Part shown: piece after piece, positions 22,982-32,755 of the stretch
How positions within the stretch are numbered: position 1 is the stretch's first letter
Layout: each line of letters begins with the position of its first letter
Source: Lichenostomus cassidix
Taxonomy: Eukaryota > Chordata > Aves > Passeriformes > Meliphagidae
Length of the DNA: 64,000 nt
Assembly: GCA_008360975.2 (NCBI GenBank)
Contig: CM039211.1
Coordinates: 74,753,663 to 74,817,662 of the forward strand
Reading direction: 5' to 3'
The notes under the pieces: model-generated
What the model saw: the letters and a program-made list of their open reading frames with translations, nothing else
The model's database searches: none
What the model was told of the DNA's origin: nothing
Translations under genes and position numbers: made by a program

Positions 22982-23778
22982 CTTCCCTTGGGAGACACTT
23001 CTCCCGACGATTTCAAGCAGAAGGGAGCGCTGGCGACTTGGCAAGAGCTGCCAATCCGCCTTTGGAGCATGAATCAGTCGTGTGGCAAGGAACATTTTGG
23101 GGAGGATTTATGGATCTGCTGTCACACACAGCCTGCTAAAAGCTCCGGATAAAAAAGGGTTGCAGTTTACAGCCCTGGAAAATTGGAATGAATTCCCTGC
23201 TGGGAGAACACGGCGAGGAATTTTGCCTGAGAGGGTTGGGAAAAGGAGATCCAAGGGGATGAGGATGGAGTTGGATGCTACAGAATCATCCTGCTGGCAG
23301 CTCTGGGATGATCCCTGACCTTAGCCAGGGAGGGAAAAACTCGGGAATGGCTTTGGAGAGGATAGTTGGATGGGAGCTTTATTTGTTTCCTGCTTTACCA
23401 TCCAGGAGCCCTGAAAATCTTATTTGTTTTTACTTGTTTAAAGTGAATATTTCACGATGTCCACAGCCTTCTGGTATCCAGAATTCTGAGCCTCCTCCAG
23501 CTCCACAGCCAGGAAAAAGCTGAATCCAAGGATATTCCCATCCAACCGAACCTCCACAATGATGTCCAAGGGATGAAACCCCATTTTTAAGCATCCCAAA
23601 ATATTGTTCCACCTGATATCCCTTAAAACTGCCACTAAGTCAGTCCCACAGTGGGAAAAACACGTGGAAAAGGTGACTTTTGGGAAAGGCTGGTGGGCTC
23701 TGGAGTTTTTTTCCAGGAGATACCAAGCTCAAAACTCAAAAATGTCTCAAGTTTGAAATGAGTCAGTTAATGCATTAA

Positions 23779-24020
23779 TTAGGAAGTTTGTACAAAAATT
23801 ATTAGGGGGTGCGGAAAGGAAGATAATAGGGAAGAAAACAAAGAGGTTTAGATGAAACAAATGTGTCAAAAATCAGGAAGTTTGTGCAAGTAATCAAGAA
23901 GTTTGCAGAATAAAATTTAGGAAGCTTGCAAAAAAAATATTAAGGGAGTTTGGAAAAAAAAGAAGCTCGCCCAAAAAAAATTAAGAAGTTTGTCACCAAA
24001 TTAAGAAGTTTGCTGCAAAA
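23779..24020. repeat. degenerate GAAGTTTG minisatellite, 20-30 bp units
   Basis: TTAGGAAGTTTGTACAAAAA at about 23779 is echoed by CAGGAAGTTTGTGCAAG, CAAGAAGTTTGCAGAA, TAGGAAGCTTGCAAAAAA, AAGGGAGTTTGGAAAAAA, TAAGAAGTTTGTCACC and TAAGAAGTTTGCTGC. The consensus is A-rich with a GAAGTTTG core and the units vary in length. Confidence 0.8.
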
Positions 24021-24084
24021 GCTGCCCAGAATTCTTCGCGGGGAGGAGCTGCACAAAAAGCTGTTTTCCCTTTCCCAAAGCTGT

Positions 24085-24200
24085 TCCCTAAATGTCACTT
24101 TTATCGCCTTCTCTCCCAGCCTTTATGACCATATGTGTTTTTATGATATTCACAACATGCTTGTGCCACACAAGATGCAAATTGCAATTTCCTGCTTGGA
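24085..24200. promoter_or_regulatory. candidate regulatory element with octamer
   Basis: A canonical POU octamer, ATGCAAAT, lies at 24175-24182, with CATATG and TTTTATGATATTCAC nearby. The stretch stands out from the A-rich repeat to its left. Function is inferred from motifs only. Confidence 0.35.
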
Positions 24201-24904
24201 ATGGCTCAAAATGAGGGACACAAAAGGAAGGGGAAAAAATGGAGAAATTCCTGCTGATGTCCCACCAGAATTTCCTCATGTTTCCTCATGTTCTGTCAAA
24301 ATTCCAGTTTTTTGGGATGAGGAGGATTTGGATTGTTGGCTGCTACAATTCCAGAGATTGGGAATGGAGTGGGAAATTCCATCCTGGGATTGATCATTTT
24401 GGGATATCGGCTCAGGAAATAGAAAACAGCAGGGAGGAAATTTTGGAAAACCAGATCCAAAAATAGGAAGAGGTAGGGAAATCCCATTTCCTGAGGAATT
24501 TTAGACATGTTGGGACTTTTTTTCCAGCTGGGAGCAACAGTGCCTCCCAAAGTGCAAATCAGGAGTTTGGGTTAGTCCAGGAAAAATGGGAAAAATGTGA
24601 AAAAGAAGTTTTTGTCCTTAAAATATTCATCCCTAAGCTCCTAGCCTGACATGTGTAGTGTTTAGGAGGGAAATTCCTCCTGGTTTTCAGCCTCCTGCTT
24701 TTGGCCCAGCTCGGAATTGCTCATGGAATAATAAATTCCCATGCATTATTTAGGGATTTCTCATGTATTACACAGGCAGACAATTCCCACCTTGCTGTGT
24801 GTTTTTTACCTTTGCTCCTCACACCTTCTGGGGTTTCCTACTGATCCTCTTTTCCCAGTTATAAATCCTCTTTCCCCAATTATAAATCAGCTCCTGAGGA
24901 ATTC

Positions 24905-24926
24905 GGATAGGATAGGATAGGATAGG
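24905..24926. repeat. (GGATA)n microsatellite
   Basis: Four tandem GGATA pentamers. Confidence 0.85.
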
Positions 24927-26039
24927 GTTGGTGTTAGGATTTGGGATGATCCCATCCAGCCTGGCCATCAATGGGATCACCAAGCTACACTCCAACCCCC
25001 GGGAAATGTTATGAATTGATGGATTTCTACCTGAAAATGTAAAGAATTCCAACTCAAGCACAGAAAATGAATTGGGTTTGACTCAAATACTGGGGAATCC
25101 CACAGATATAGGGTCAGATAATAAATGAGGAGAGGAATTTGGGATCTGCTGCCTCCCCTGGGCTGTGCTGGAGGAGATTCCCCTCCTGGATTTCCCCATA
25201 ATCCACAGCGGGATTTCTATAATTGCAGAGCTTTTGTGTCTGGAAAACAAGAGGATTAAAGGGGAAAAACTCCTTGGAAATCCCAGCCCGTGGTATCGCC
25301 GGCCGAACAATTCCGATCTAATTGATCGCGGCGTTAATTCCTCCTGATCTCTGTGTACTCTGCTGGCAGCCTGCTGGGAGATTCCTAATCAAATTACAAC
25401 TAATTCCCTGCTTTTGTCTCTATTTTCAGGAGTCGGGGGGGGGGGATATGAAATGCATTTTCCATCTCAAGCTGGGAAAATTGAGAATATTTTCTCTGAA
25501 ATTGTGGTGCTTCTACTCCAGGTGCTCCCCTTTGACCCCAAGCTGTGAAAACTTTGTGAGGTTTTGGGTTCTGCATGTTTGGAAAACTCCAATAAAAGGT
25601 GCTTTATTGATTCTAATTAAATCTTTTTTTTTTTTCCCAGTTAAGTTTAATTTAGGGTTGACATTTACCTGCTGCTGAAGGAGGGGGAATTCTGAGTGGA
25701 CAATTCATTGCAACTTGAGGGAAAAAATATCCTCAAAATGCCAGGAAAGTGCATATTTAACATTTGCAGTAATGAAGTGATTTTAATTTAATAATAAATC
25801 CCTCTTGTCTCTATTTCCCCTTGTCCCTCTCTCCTTGCCTGGCACAAGGACTGAACTGCACTAATTCCTCTTTTTCCAGTGTAAATAAGCTTTAATTCCT
25901 CTTTCCAGGCAGGCAGCACCTTCAGAATTCCACTTTTTATCGAATTTGGAGTTGCTGTTTTGATTTTATAAACCCAGGACTGGGGAGTCACCTGGACTTT
26001 CCCGAGGAGTTTTCCTCCCTGCAGCAACTTTCCAGGTTT

Positions 26040-26260
26040 GATTTAGCTTTGCTAGACTAAGCACATTATTAATTGGGTCTCTTTTATTTACAATTCTGTC
26101 ACCTGGAATATCTGCTGGGGTCGCTAATTGAATTTTGGGAATCCAGTAATTAAAAAAGTCCACGGAGCAATAAACAGGAGAGTCCATAAATAATGGGACA
26201 TCAATCACGTGGATTAAATGATTTCAGATCATATTTGAACTCCCTGATTTTAATTTATGT
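26040..26260. promoter_or_regulatory. candidate conserved non-coding element
   Basis: CACATTATTAATTGGGTC, GGTCGCTAATTGAATTTTGG, CCAGTAATTAAAAAAGTCC, GAGCAATAAACAGG and GGGACATCAATCACGTGGAT occur within 220 bp. The density of homeodomain-like and CACGTG words suggests an enhancer. Confidence 0.42.
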
Positions 26261-27010
26261 CTTCCTGAGGATTTATAGCTGATTGTGTTTTGCTCCGCCT
26301 GGCCCCGGAGAGAAAGCTTTCCAAGAATCCTGGATATTCTGGGTTGTAATCTGACTTTCCTGGGTTATTTCCTTCCTTAACTTTACTACCTGGAATTCCA
26401 TTTTTCTGGAATCCACTCGGATAAACGCTTGCTGTGGAGAGCAGCGATGGGTTTGGGAGGTTTGCTCTCCCAGAATTCCATGTTTTCCTGGCACTGGATC
26501 AAAAGATGACAAATATCCTGCAAGGAGACAGAGGCTTTATTGTTGCTGGGTCGGGAACGGGGCTGGGATTTGGGAGAATTCATCCCAACCTGCACCATAA
26601 TTGGGGATTGATAATCCTGCCTGTCTGGTTTTTTGGGAATAATAAAAGCTGTTGGGATGGAGAGTTGCTGCCACATGACAGATTTTCCCTGGCACGGGGA
26701 GGGAGTGGCAGAGCTCAAAGCATCTCTGGGAAAAATATCCAAAAAAACCCCCTGACTTGGAATGCTGCATCCACAGGGAGCAGGGAAAGGATTTGAAAAT
26801 GTGATTGGGATTGCATTTCTGGGATGGTGGACGTATTTTCCCCTGTGATATTAAAAGAAGTTTATCAATCCCACCCTGCTCCACTCAATCCTTGCCTTCC
26901 CAGGATTCTTCCCATCCATCCTTTCCCACCATCCCTCGGCTTTTCCTCGATTCCCAGGAACTTTGCAGCTTCCTCATTACCAAAGGTTGTATTTAAGATT
27001 CCCGTGTCTC

Positions 27011-27480
27011 CAGCTTAATAAGCCCCCAAATGAGTCCCGCTGGAATTAGCCGTAATTAAGGACATTGTGAAATATGGTGGGGGCAAAGGGAATTACACTG
27101 TATTACTTTATTAATAATATTCCTTAACTACGCTGGAAATTGCTATTAGGCCTGAACATTCCTGCCTGGATATGGAAATAGTCTTTTGCTATGCTAATCT
27201 AGCACAATTTTCTTTTCAATGTAAACAAATTATCCTCTATTAATATGCTGTTCTCCTTGCATAGTTAATTATTGTAACAGTAAGGAATAAAATGCTGTGG
27301 CTTTCGCTGTTTCGGATGGAAAAAGGGCTCCATAAATACTTTAATAGGGAGCTAATTACGCACAGAATTCCGACGCCGAAAATGTGTTTGTAATTGCATT
27401 AAAATGGTCTTCTGTTCAAATATTGGGAGGCCAGCTAATTGGAGGCAAGCTGGAATTTCAATATTGTGAATCAATGATTT
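27011..27480. promoter_or_regulatory. strong candidate conserved non-coding element
   Basis: This is a 470-bp AT-rich island with TTAGCCGTAATTAAGG, ATTACTTTATTAATAATATT, an octamer-like ATGCTAAT at 27191-27198, AATGTAAACAAATTATCC (FOX-like GTAAACA), TTATTGTAACAG and GGAGCTAATTACGC. Several unusual CpG words (GACGCCGAAAA) survive within it, which suggests constraint. Confidence 0.5.
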
Positions 27481-27645
27481 CCATCCACTCCCCGTTTGGT
27501 TGTGTTTCTCCTCATGTTTGGCTTTGGGAACGCAAGGAATATTTAAGATGAGGAGATCCAGGTTTGATGGTGATGAGGGAAACTGGGGGAAAGCAGGGAT
27601 TTGGGGGGTTTGGGCCACAATGGTGACCTGGAGTTGGGTGGTCAA

Positions 27646-27734
27646 GGACAGAAGGAGAGGAGAGAAGGAGAGAAGGAGAGAAGGAGAGAAGGAGAGAAGG
27701 AGAGGAGAGATGAAGAGAAGGACAGAAGGACAGA
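27646..27734. repeat. purine-only (GGAGAGAA)n tract
   Basis: GAAGGAGA-type units run about 85 bp with essentially only A and G on the + strand. Such a polypurine tract can form triplex (H-DNA). In translation it gives meaningless Arg/Glu/Lys-rich frames. Confidence 0.9.
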
Positions 27735-29455
27735 ATTCACTCCTCACTTCTCCCTTGCAGGATCCTCATCATCCTCATCTCCTGAGGAACAGAGAAAAGG
27801 CCTCAGGTTGTGCCAGGGGAGGTTTAGTCTGAATTTTTGGGACAATAAAAGCCACGTGGCAGCAGCAGAGGTGGGACATGGAAAATCGGATCCCTCAGAA
27901 TGCCACGGACGGATTTGGAGTGGGAACAGGCAAACAGCTTGTGGCACAAAGCAAAGGAGAGAATTCCAAATGGCTAATCTCCAGCCACCCACACAAGTTT
28001 TGTCTCTCTTTAGCACCTTTCCCTGTTGCTAAGTCTCGCATCCAAAAAAGCGGAGAGGAGACACTCCGAATTCTGCGGTGAGATCGTGTTGAGCAGCTGA
28101 AAGCAGGCTGGGGATCTTGGGGAAAATGCTGGGATTTGGAATTCTCAAAGCTTTGGGAAAGGTGGATTCTCCTTGTGACCCTCAGGATGGTTCTGTCCTG
28201 TGCTGGAGCAGCTCCTTTTGGGATTTCATTTCAGTTTTATCCCTGAAATGCTGCATTTGCCCCTCAGATTCAACAGGAAAATCTCCAGTTGGTTTGTGTT
28301 GTGCCATGTGAGTGACCTGAGTGAGGTTATATTCCTTTTTAAGGGAGAAAAATTCCTGAAAATACACCTGAAAGCACATGGCACGGGCAGAGGAGAGCTT
28401 TCCAAGTGAAAATTCCTGACAAATTAGCTCAGGCCGGGGAATTAGCACTTCAATTTTCATAACAAATACCCCAGCAAAACCCAATTCCTTAAGCTTGCTC
28501 GTAGGAAGCCAAAGAAATCATCTGCTTGAGGGAAAAAAAAAAAAAGAACAAATGGGGGAAAAAAAGCCAGAAAAAAAGACATGTCAGATCCCAGCTATCC
28601 TGCCAAAATCCCCAAACATCTTCCTAGCTTTTAAAGGGAAGAGCATTTGAAATATCTTTGCGGAGTCGTGTCTGTTTGTCTGACAGATGTCTGCAATGTA
28701 CTGGGAGCTGGAGTCATGCTCCGAATGTAAATAAGATTATGGGCCTCGCAATATTCCCATTCCCTCGGATTTACCCCTGCACCGAGGAAAAGAAAGGTTT
28801 TTTTTTTCCCAGCAGGTTTTTTCTCTCCAGATGCCACAAGCAGGATTAACATTTTTTTGCCTTGTCAGTTAAACGGCCAGGTTTGTCCTTTAATCCAGTG
28901 GTTGCTCCAGCTGTTGGAGCAAAAGGGCAATTTCTGGCTGGAAATAGAAATGATTCACTCAGAAGAAATAGAATTATTCACATCATCTCTTTTTTCCCCT
29001 TTTCTTCCCCCAGGAATGAATAGCAAAAGTCTCAATGATGGAGTTTATTGAGACCTGTGCTGCAATCTGTGATATTCCCAGGGATGTCCCCAATCCCAGA
29101 ATGATAATTTTGGGGAAAGATGGAATCCCTGAGCTTTGGAAGTGCAAATGCCCACTTTGGGGAGCACGGAGCCATTTCCTGCTGTCCTGGAAATTAATTC
29201 ACCAAAATTCTTAAAAACTGATTCACTAAAATTCCTATTCCCCTTTCTCCAAAAGGGTTGAGTGATTTCCTAAATACCCGGCGATCTCAACCTCACGTCC
29301 TGGATGTCAGGAGTAATCCCAACATCGTGGATGAGGTAGAAATCCCTTAAAAGCAGGGTTTGAATTCCTAATTGGCAAAGTCAATCCCATAATTGATCCT
29401 GACTCCTACATGTGCCGGGCAGGGCAGCGGCCGGGAATGGAACAGAGCTGGGAAT
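27735..29455. other. intergenic DNA
   Basis: No gene is supported. About 28640-28790 (TCTTTGCGGAGTCGTGTCTG, GACAGATGTCTGCAATG, ATGTAAATAAGATTATGG) has the look of a conserved element but is short. An A-rich run spans about 28530-28580. Confidence 0.5.
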
Positions 29456-30250
29456 AGAGCTTCTTTCACCTGAAACAAATGAGCTCTAATTAGATTAATC
29501 TGCAAATCAGTGCTCGGCACTTGTATGATTAACGGGCGCCTCGCCCTGCTCCCAGATCGCGGCCGTGGGTTATCGGAGGAGATTTGATGGGGACGATTTC
29601 CCCCTCGGTGTCAGGGATAACTCGGAACTCCTCGAGCTTTTTCCGAGGAGCCGAGCTCGGGTGTCAGCAGGACGCTCTCCAGCTGTTGGGGAACGGCGTG
29701 TCAACATTATTTACCGACTGAACGCGATGATAATTACGGAATCGAGGGCAGGATGGCCATCCATACTTAATGCTGCCATCCTCCTGCCCGAACCGGGCGG
29801 GAGAGGAGGAGGCAGAGCAGTGCGGGATGCCGCGAGTAAAAAATTCATTTCCAAATGGGTTTCAGGCTTCTCCAGCAGATGGGAGAGCACGGAAGTCACG
29901 AGCGGCCCTTCTCCGCCGTTTAACCCTCGCAACGCCGCGGCGGGGAGAGCGGGAGGCCCAGCTGGAGCTGCTTTTGGCAACGGTGCCTTTAAAGCCCGAA
30001 CACCTGTACTTTTACTGCCGCGGCGTCGCACGCAGGAGGCAGATGTGGAAACGGAGCTGCTCGGAATGAGAAAAACATGGCTCGGGAAGAAAAGGGAGGG
30101 AGGGAGGGGGGGCTCGGGGAGGCTTTTATTTCGAGATCAAACCTCGATCTTTAAAGAGTTTCCTCGCGTCACCTTGGGCTCCCGCTGAGCGCCGCTCGCT
30201 CCGCAGCCGGTTCCACCCGTGGGCAAAGCGGCCAATTAATTCAGGACTGG
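29456..30250. promoter_or_regulatory. orphan CpG-rich island with homeobox-rich edge
   Basis: The left edge has CTCTAATTAGATTAATCTGC. From about 29530 CpG becomes dense (CGGGCGCCTCGCCC, GATCGCGGCCG, AACGCCGCGGCGGGGAGAGC, CGCGGCGTCGCACGC). An inner AT patch, GCGATGATAATTACGGAATC, interrupts it. A 207-codon open frame crosses the island but has no recognisable domain and is expected by chance in CpG-rich DNA. It may be an enhancer island, a lncRNA promoter or a distal TCF4 first exon; I cannot choose. Confidence 0.45.
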
Positions 30251-30654
30251 GTCCTGCAGGCTGAGCAACCTTTTTTGGCTCGAGGTTGGATATTAGGAAT
30301 AATTTCTCCACAGAAAGGGCTGTCCCACCCTGATGCAGGTGGTGGACACGGGGCAGCGGTGACCTTGTGGAGCTGCTGGACTCAGCCACTCCCAGGATGC
30401 AGAAGCTTTATCTCGTCCCGGATGGAATTTTTCCTAGGTTGGCTGAGCTTTGGCCTTTGCGCAATGCCGTTATAAAACAGCCATTGTGGTGGATGTTCCC
30501 CACATCCCTCCCACTCCTCGTTCACTAGGGGATATCAAAACCCATAGTTCTTATCGGAGGAAAAGCGATTTAGCCCCGGAGAGATGAGCAGGAAGCACTC
30601 GGTTGCCTCATGGGAGATGAAGGACAGGGAGTGAGGTCGGGGTTGTACCTCTGG

Positions 30655-30760
30655 CATGGAATGGTGGAATGGTTTGGGTGGGAAGGAACCTTCCAGCTCA
30701 TCCCATTCCAGACAAAACCTTCAACCAGCCCAGGCTGCTCCAAACTGTGCCCAGCCTCTG
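30655..30760 (-). mobile_element. CR1 LINE 3' end
   Basis: GGAATGGTTTGGGTGGGAAG, GAACCTTCCAGCTCATCCCA, CAACCAGCCCAGGCTGCTCC and AAACTGTGCCCAGCCTC run in reverse-complement CR1 order. Confidence 0.8.
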
Positions 30761-31971
30761 CTTGTGCTCCACATTCTTCCCACTCTGCTCCATCCCATGT
30801 TCCTCTAAGCAGATTTGGGGATTTTTCCCCCACGTTTTTCCTCAATACTGCACAGAATTTGTCTTTCCTCCAGCCCTTTCCATCTCTTTCAGGATTATCC
30901 CAGAGCTCAGCAGTGACCTGACCTTTGGGCTTTTTTCCCCCCTTTTAATTTTTTTTTCATCTCCCCCGCTTTTTTTCCTCAAGTGTGAGCTCATTTGAAA
31001 ATCCCAATTTCTCCAATAATTCGCTGCAGCTGCCGAGATGTTCCCGTGCTTTTGATCACTGTTATTAATGATGTGCTGTAACATATGCAAGGCTTGCAAT
31101 CCCAGCTACTCTTTCTTACAAAGATCAGTTTGTACTTCCCCCCCCGCTCCCTTCTCCCCCTTTTTTCCCTCCCTTTTCCCTCCCTCCCTCAGCTCTGATG
31201 GAGCTCATATGTTTGAGGAAGTTCATCTCCCAGCTATTAGTTGGAGAATTAGGAAATGTGTGGGCAGCTCCTCTCTGGTACAAAAGACATTGGGAGGAAG
31301 AAGCCGTTCCCTTTTATTCCCAAAAGGAGGATTTTGGCTTTATTTTGGGGCCTGAGTTTGCCGTTAAAAATGTTGTGGCTGATGTTGTTTTATTGACTTC
31401 CACATTTTGAGAAAGGTTTCCAGCTTCACATTTTTTCATTGCTCAACCACTCCCAGCCCAAATTGTGTGTAAATACAAACCCCAGGTAATTCCACGGGAA
31501 TCTCACATTTATATCACCACAACACTTGGATTCTGACATTCTGAGCTATTCAAAGCCAGTTAAAAGCTGGACCCTTTTAATTGGTTTTAATTGGTTTTCA
31601 TTTCCCTCCTGTCACTCCTAATGACTGATACAGAACCCCCCCCACCCCAAATTGGGAATGATTTACCCTGGAATGCCATGCTGAAGGACACAACAAAGCC
31701 CCAGATTCCAGCCTGGAATGGCAGATCCCATGGCCCAGAGCGCCCCCAGTCAGGAGAGGGGGTGACCAGACCTCGTCCCCTCTTTCTGTGCTTTCAGTGT
31801 TATTTCTGCGCAGCAAAATGGATCATTTGTGGTGTTTTAGCACCGAAATCAAGCTGTTGAGGGGGGAGGAGTGGTCCCCCCGAGGCTGCTGAATGCCTTT
31901 TTATTCCTCAAGCTGCCTGCGGAATGTTGTATTCCCTAAATTTCTCAGCCCCGAGTCGGAACAACCATGGA

Positions 31972-32055
31972 AAAAAAAAAAAAAAACAAGCCAAGCTGCA
32001 CTTCCCCCCCCCCCGCCCCCCCGCTCCTTCTCCTCTGCCGCTTTTTTTTTTTTGG
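31972..32055. repeat. homopolymer cluster: A-run, C-run, T-run
   Basis: About 15 A, a C-run interrupted by G, and about 11 T lie within 85 bp. The C-run gives potential G-quadruplex on the minus strand. Assembly accuracy is doubtful in such runs. Confidence 0.8.
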
Positions 32056-32229
32056 TAAATTCCGAGCAGGGCGAAACAGGTGCTGAAATGTGAAACCCTA
32101 CTGAGGGATTTCCTCGGCACGCCAGCGCGGTGGGAGCACACGGACCTGGAGCGGGATGAGCTCCCAGTGCCGCCGGGAGCGTCGCGCTGTCGCTTTAAGA
32201 AAAAATAAACTCGGCTCTGAACTACCCAA

Positions 32230-32755
32230 AACCCTGCCATTTCCAGCCTGGGCTTGATTAATGATTTTTCTATCTAATAAAAGGTTCACAAACCATCTGT
32301 TTTTCTCCCTAATGCCTTGCCCAAAGGTTTTTCGTTCCTATTTCAGGCTTGGGGCCAACTGACATTCCCCTCTTTTTTTTTTTTTTTCCCCAGCCTTGTA
32401 AACAAACCCTTCTCTCTTTTTAATCTTCCAGGGCTGTTTCCTACCCATCGTTATGCATATTCATTGCGAGTAAACATTTTTAGTGTCTACACTTAATCTC
32501 TTCCACTGGCAATTACTGTTCTATGCTGTTTTGTAATGCAGAAGGGCCAACGCTTTCCCTTCTAATAACAGCTGGGTCGCAGATGGGGCCTGCAGTCATT
32601 GTAGAAAATAAAAATTTACAAGATGCCAGTGGAATTTATTTCAGTTTTATGGAGTCACAGGAGGAACCTTTCTGTTATCCGCCTTCAGTGCAATCTGCAG
32701 GCACAAGGCAGGCTTTTGACATTTAATCAAAGGGGGGTTCAGGTAGGGGCTGGAA
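32230..32755. promoter_or_regulatory. strong candidate conserved non-coding element
   Basis: The 520-bp segment is nearly free of the local filler words. It has GGCTTGATTAATGATTTTTC, CGTTATGCATATTCATTGCG (octamer-like), GCGAGTAAACATTTTTAGTG (FOX-like), GGCAATTACTGTTCTATGC and a LEF/TCF site at 32726-32733 (ATCAAAGG in TTTAATCAAAGG). Of all islands here this reads most like an ultraconserved-type enhancer. Note that LEF/TCF proteins are HMG factors, unrelated to the bHLH protein TCF4. Confidence 0.5.

Larger units (their letters stand above)
22982..27010. other. intergenic DNA
   Basis: No gene is supported. Separately listed within it are a GAAGTTTG degenerate repeat, a GGATA microsatellite and two candidate regulatory islands. 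The remainder is unique filler rich in GGAAT and TTTTCC words. Confidence 0.55.
30251..32229. other. intergenic DNA
   Basis: No gene is supported. It contains one CR1 end, pyrimidine-rich stretches (about 31137-31190) and homopolymer runs. A short AT patch at about 31040-31110 (TTTGATCACTGTTATTAATG, ATGTGCTG) might be regulatory. Confidence 0.5.

Noticed and set aside
23950..24393. 147-codon frame beginning with a Lys-rich stretch
   Set aside because: The start lies in an A-rich degenerate repeat and the remainder overlaps non-coding filler with no domain.
29565..30188. 207-codon open frame on the + strand
   Set aside because: No recognisable domain, CpG-driven Arg/Gly/Ser composition and no splice or family evidence. 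CpG-rich DNA is poor in stop codons.
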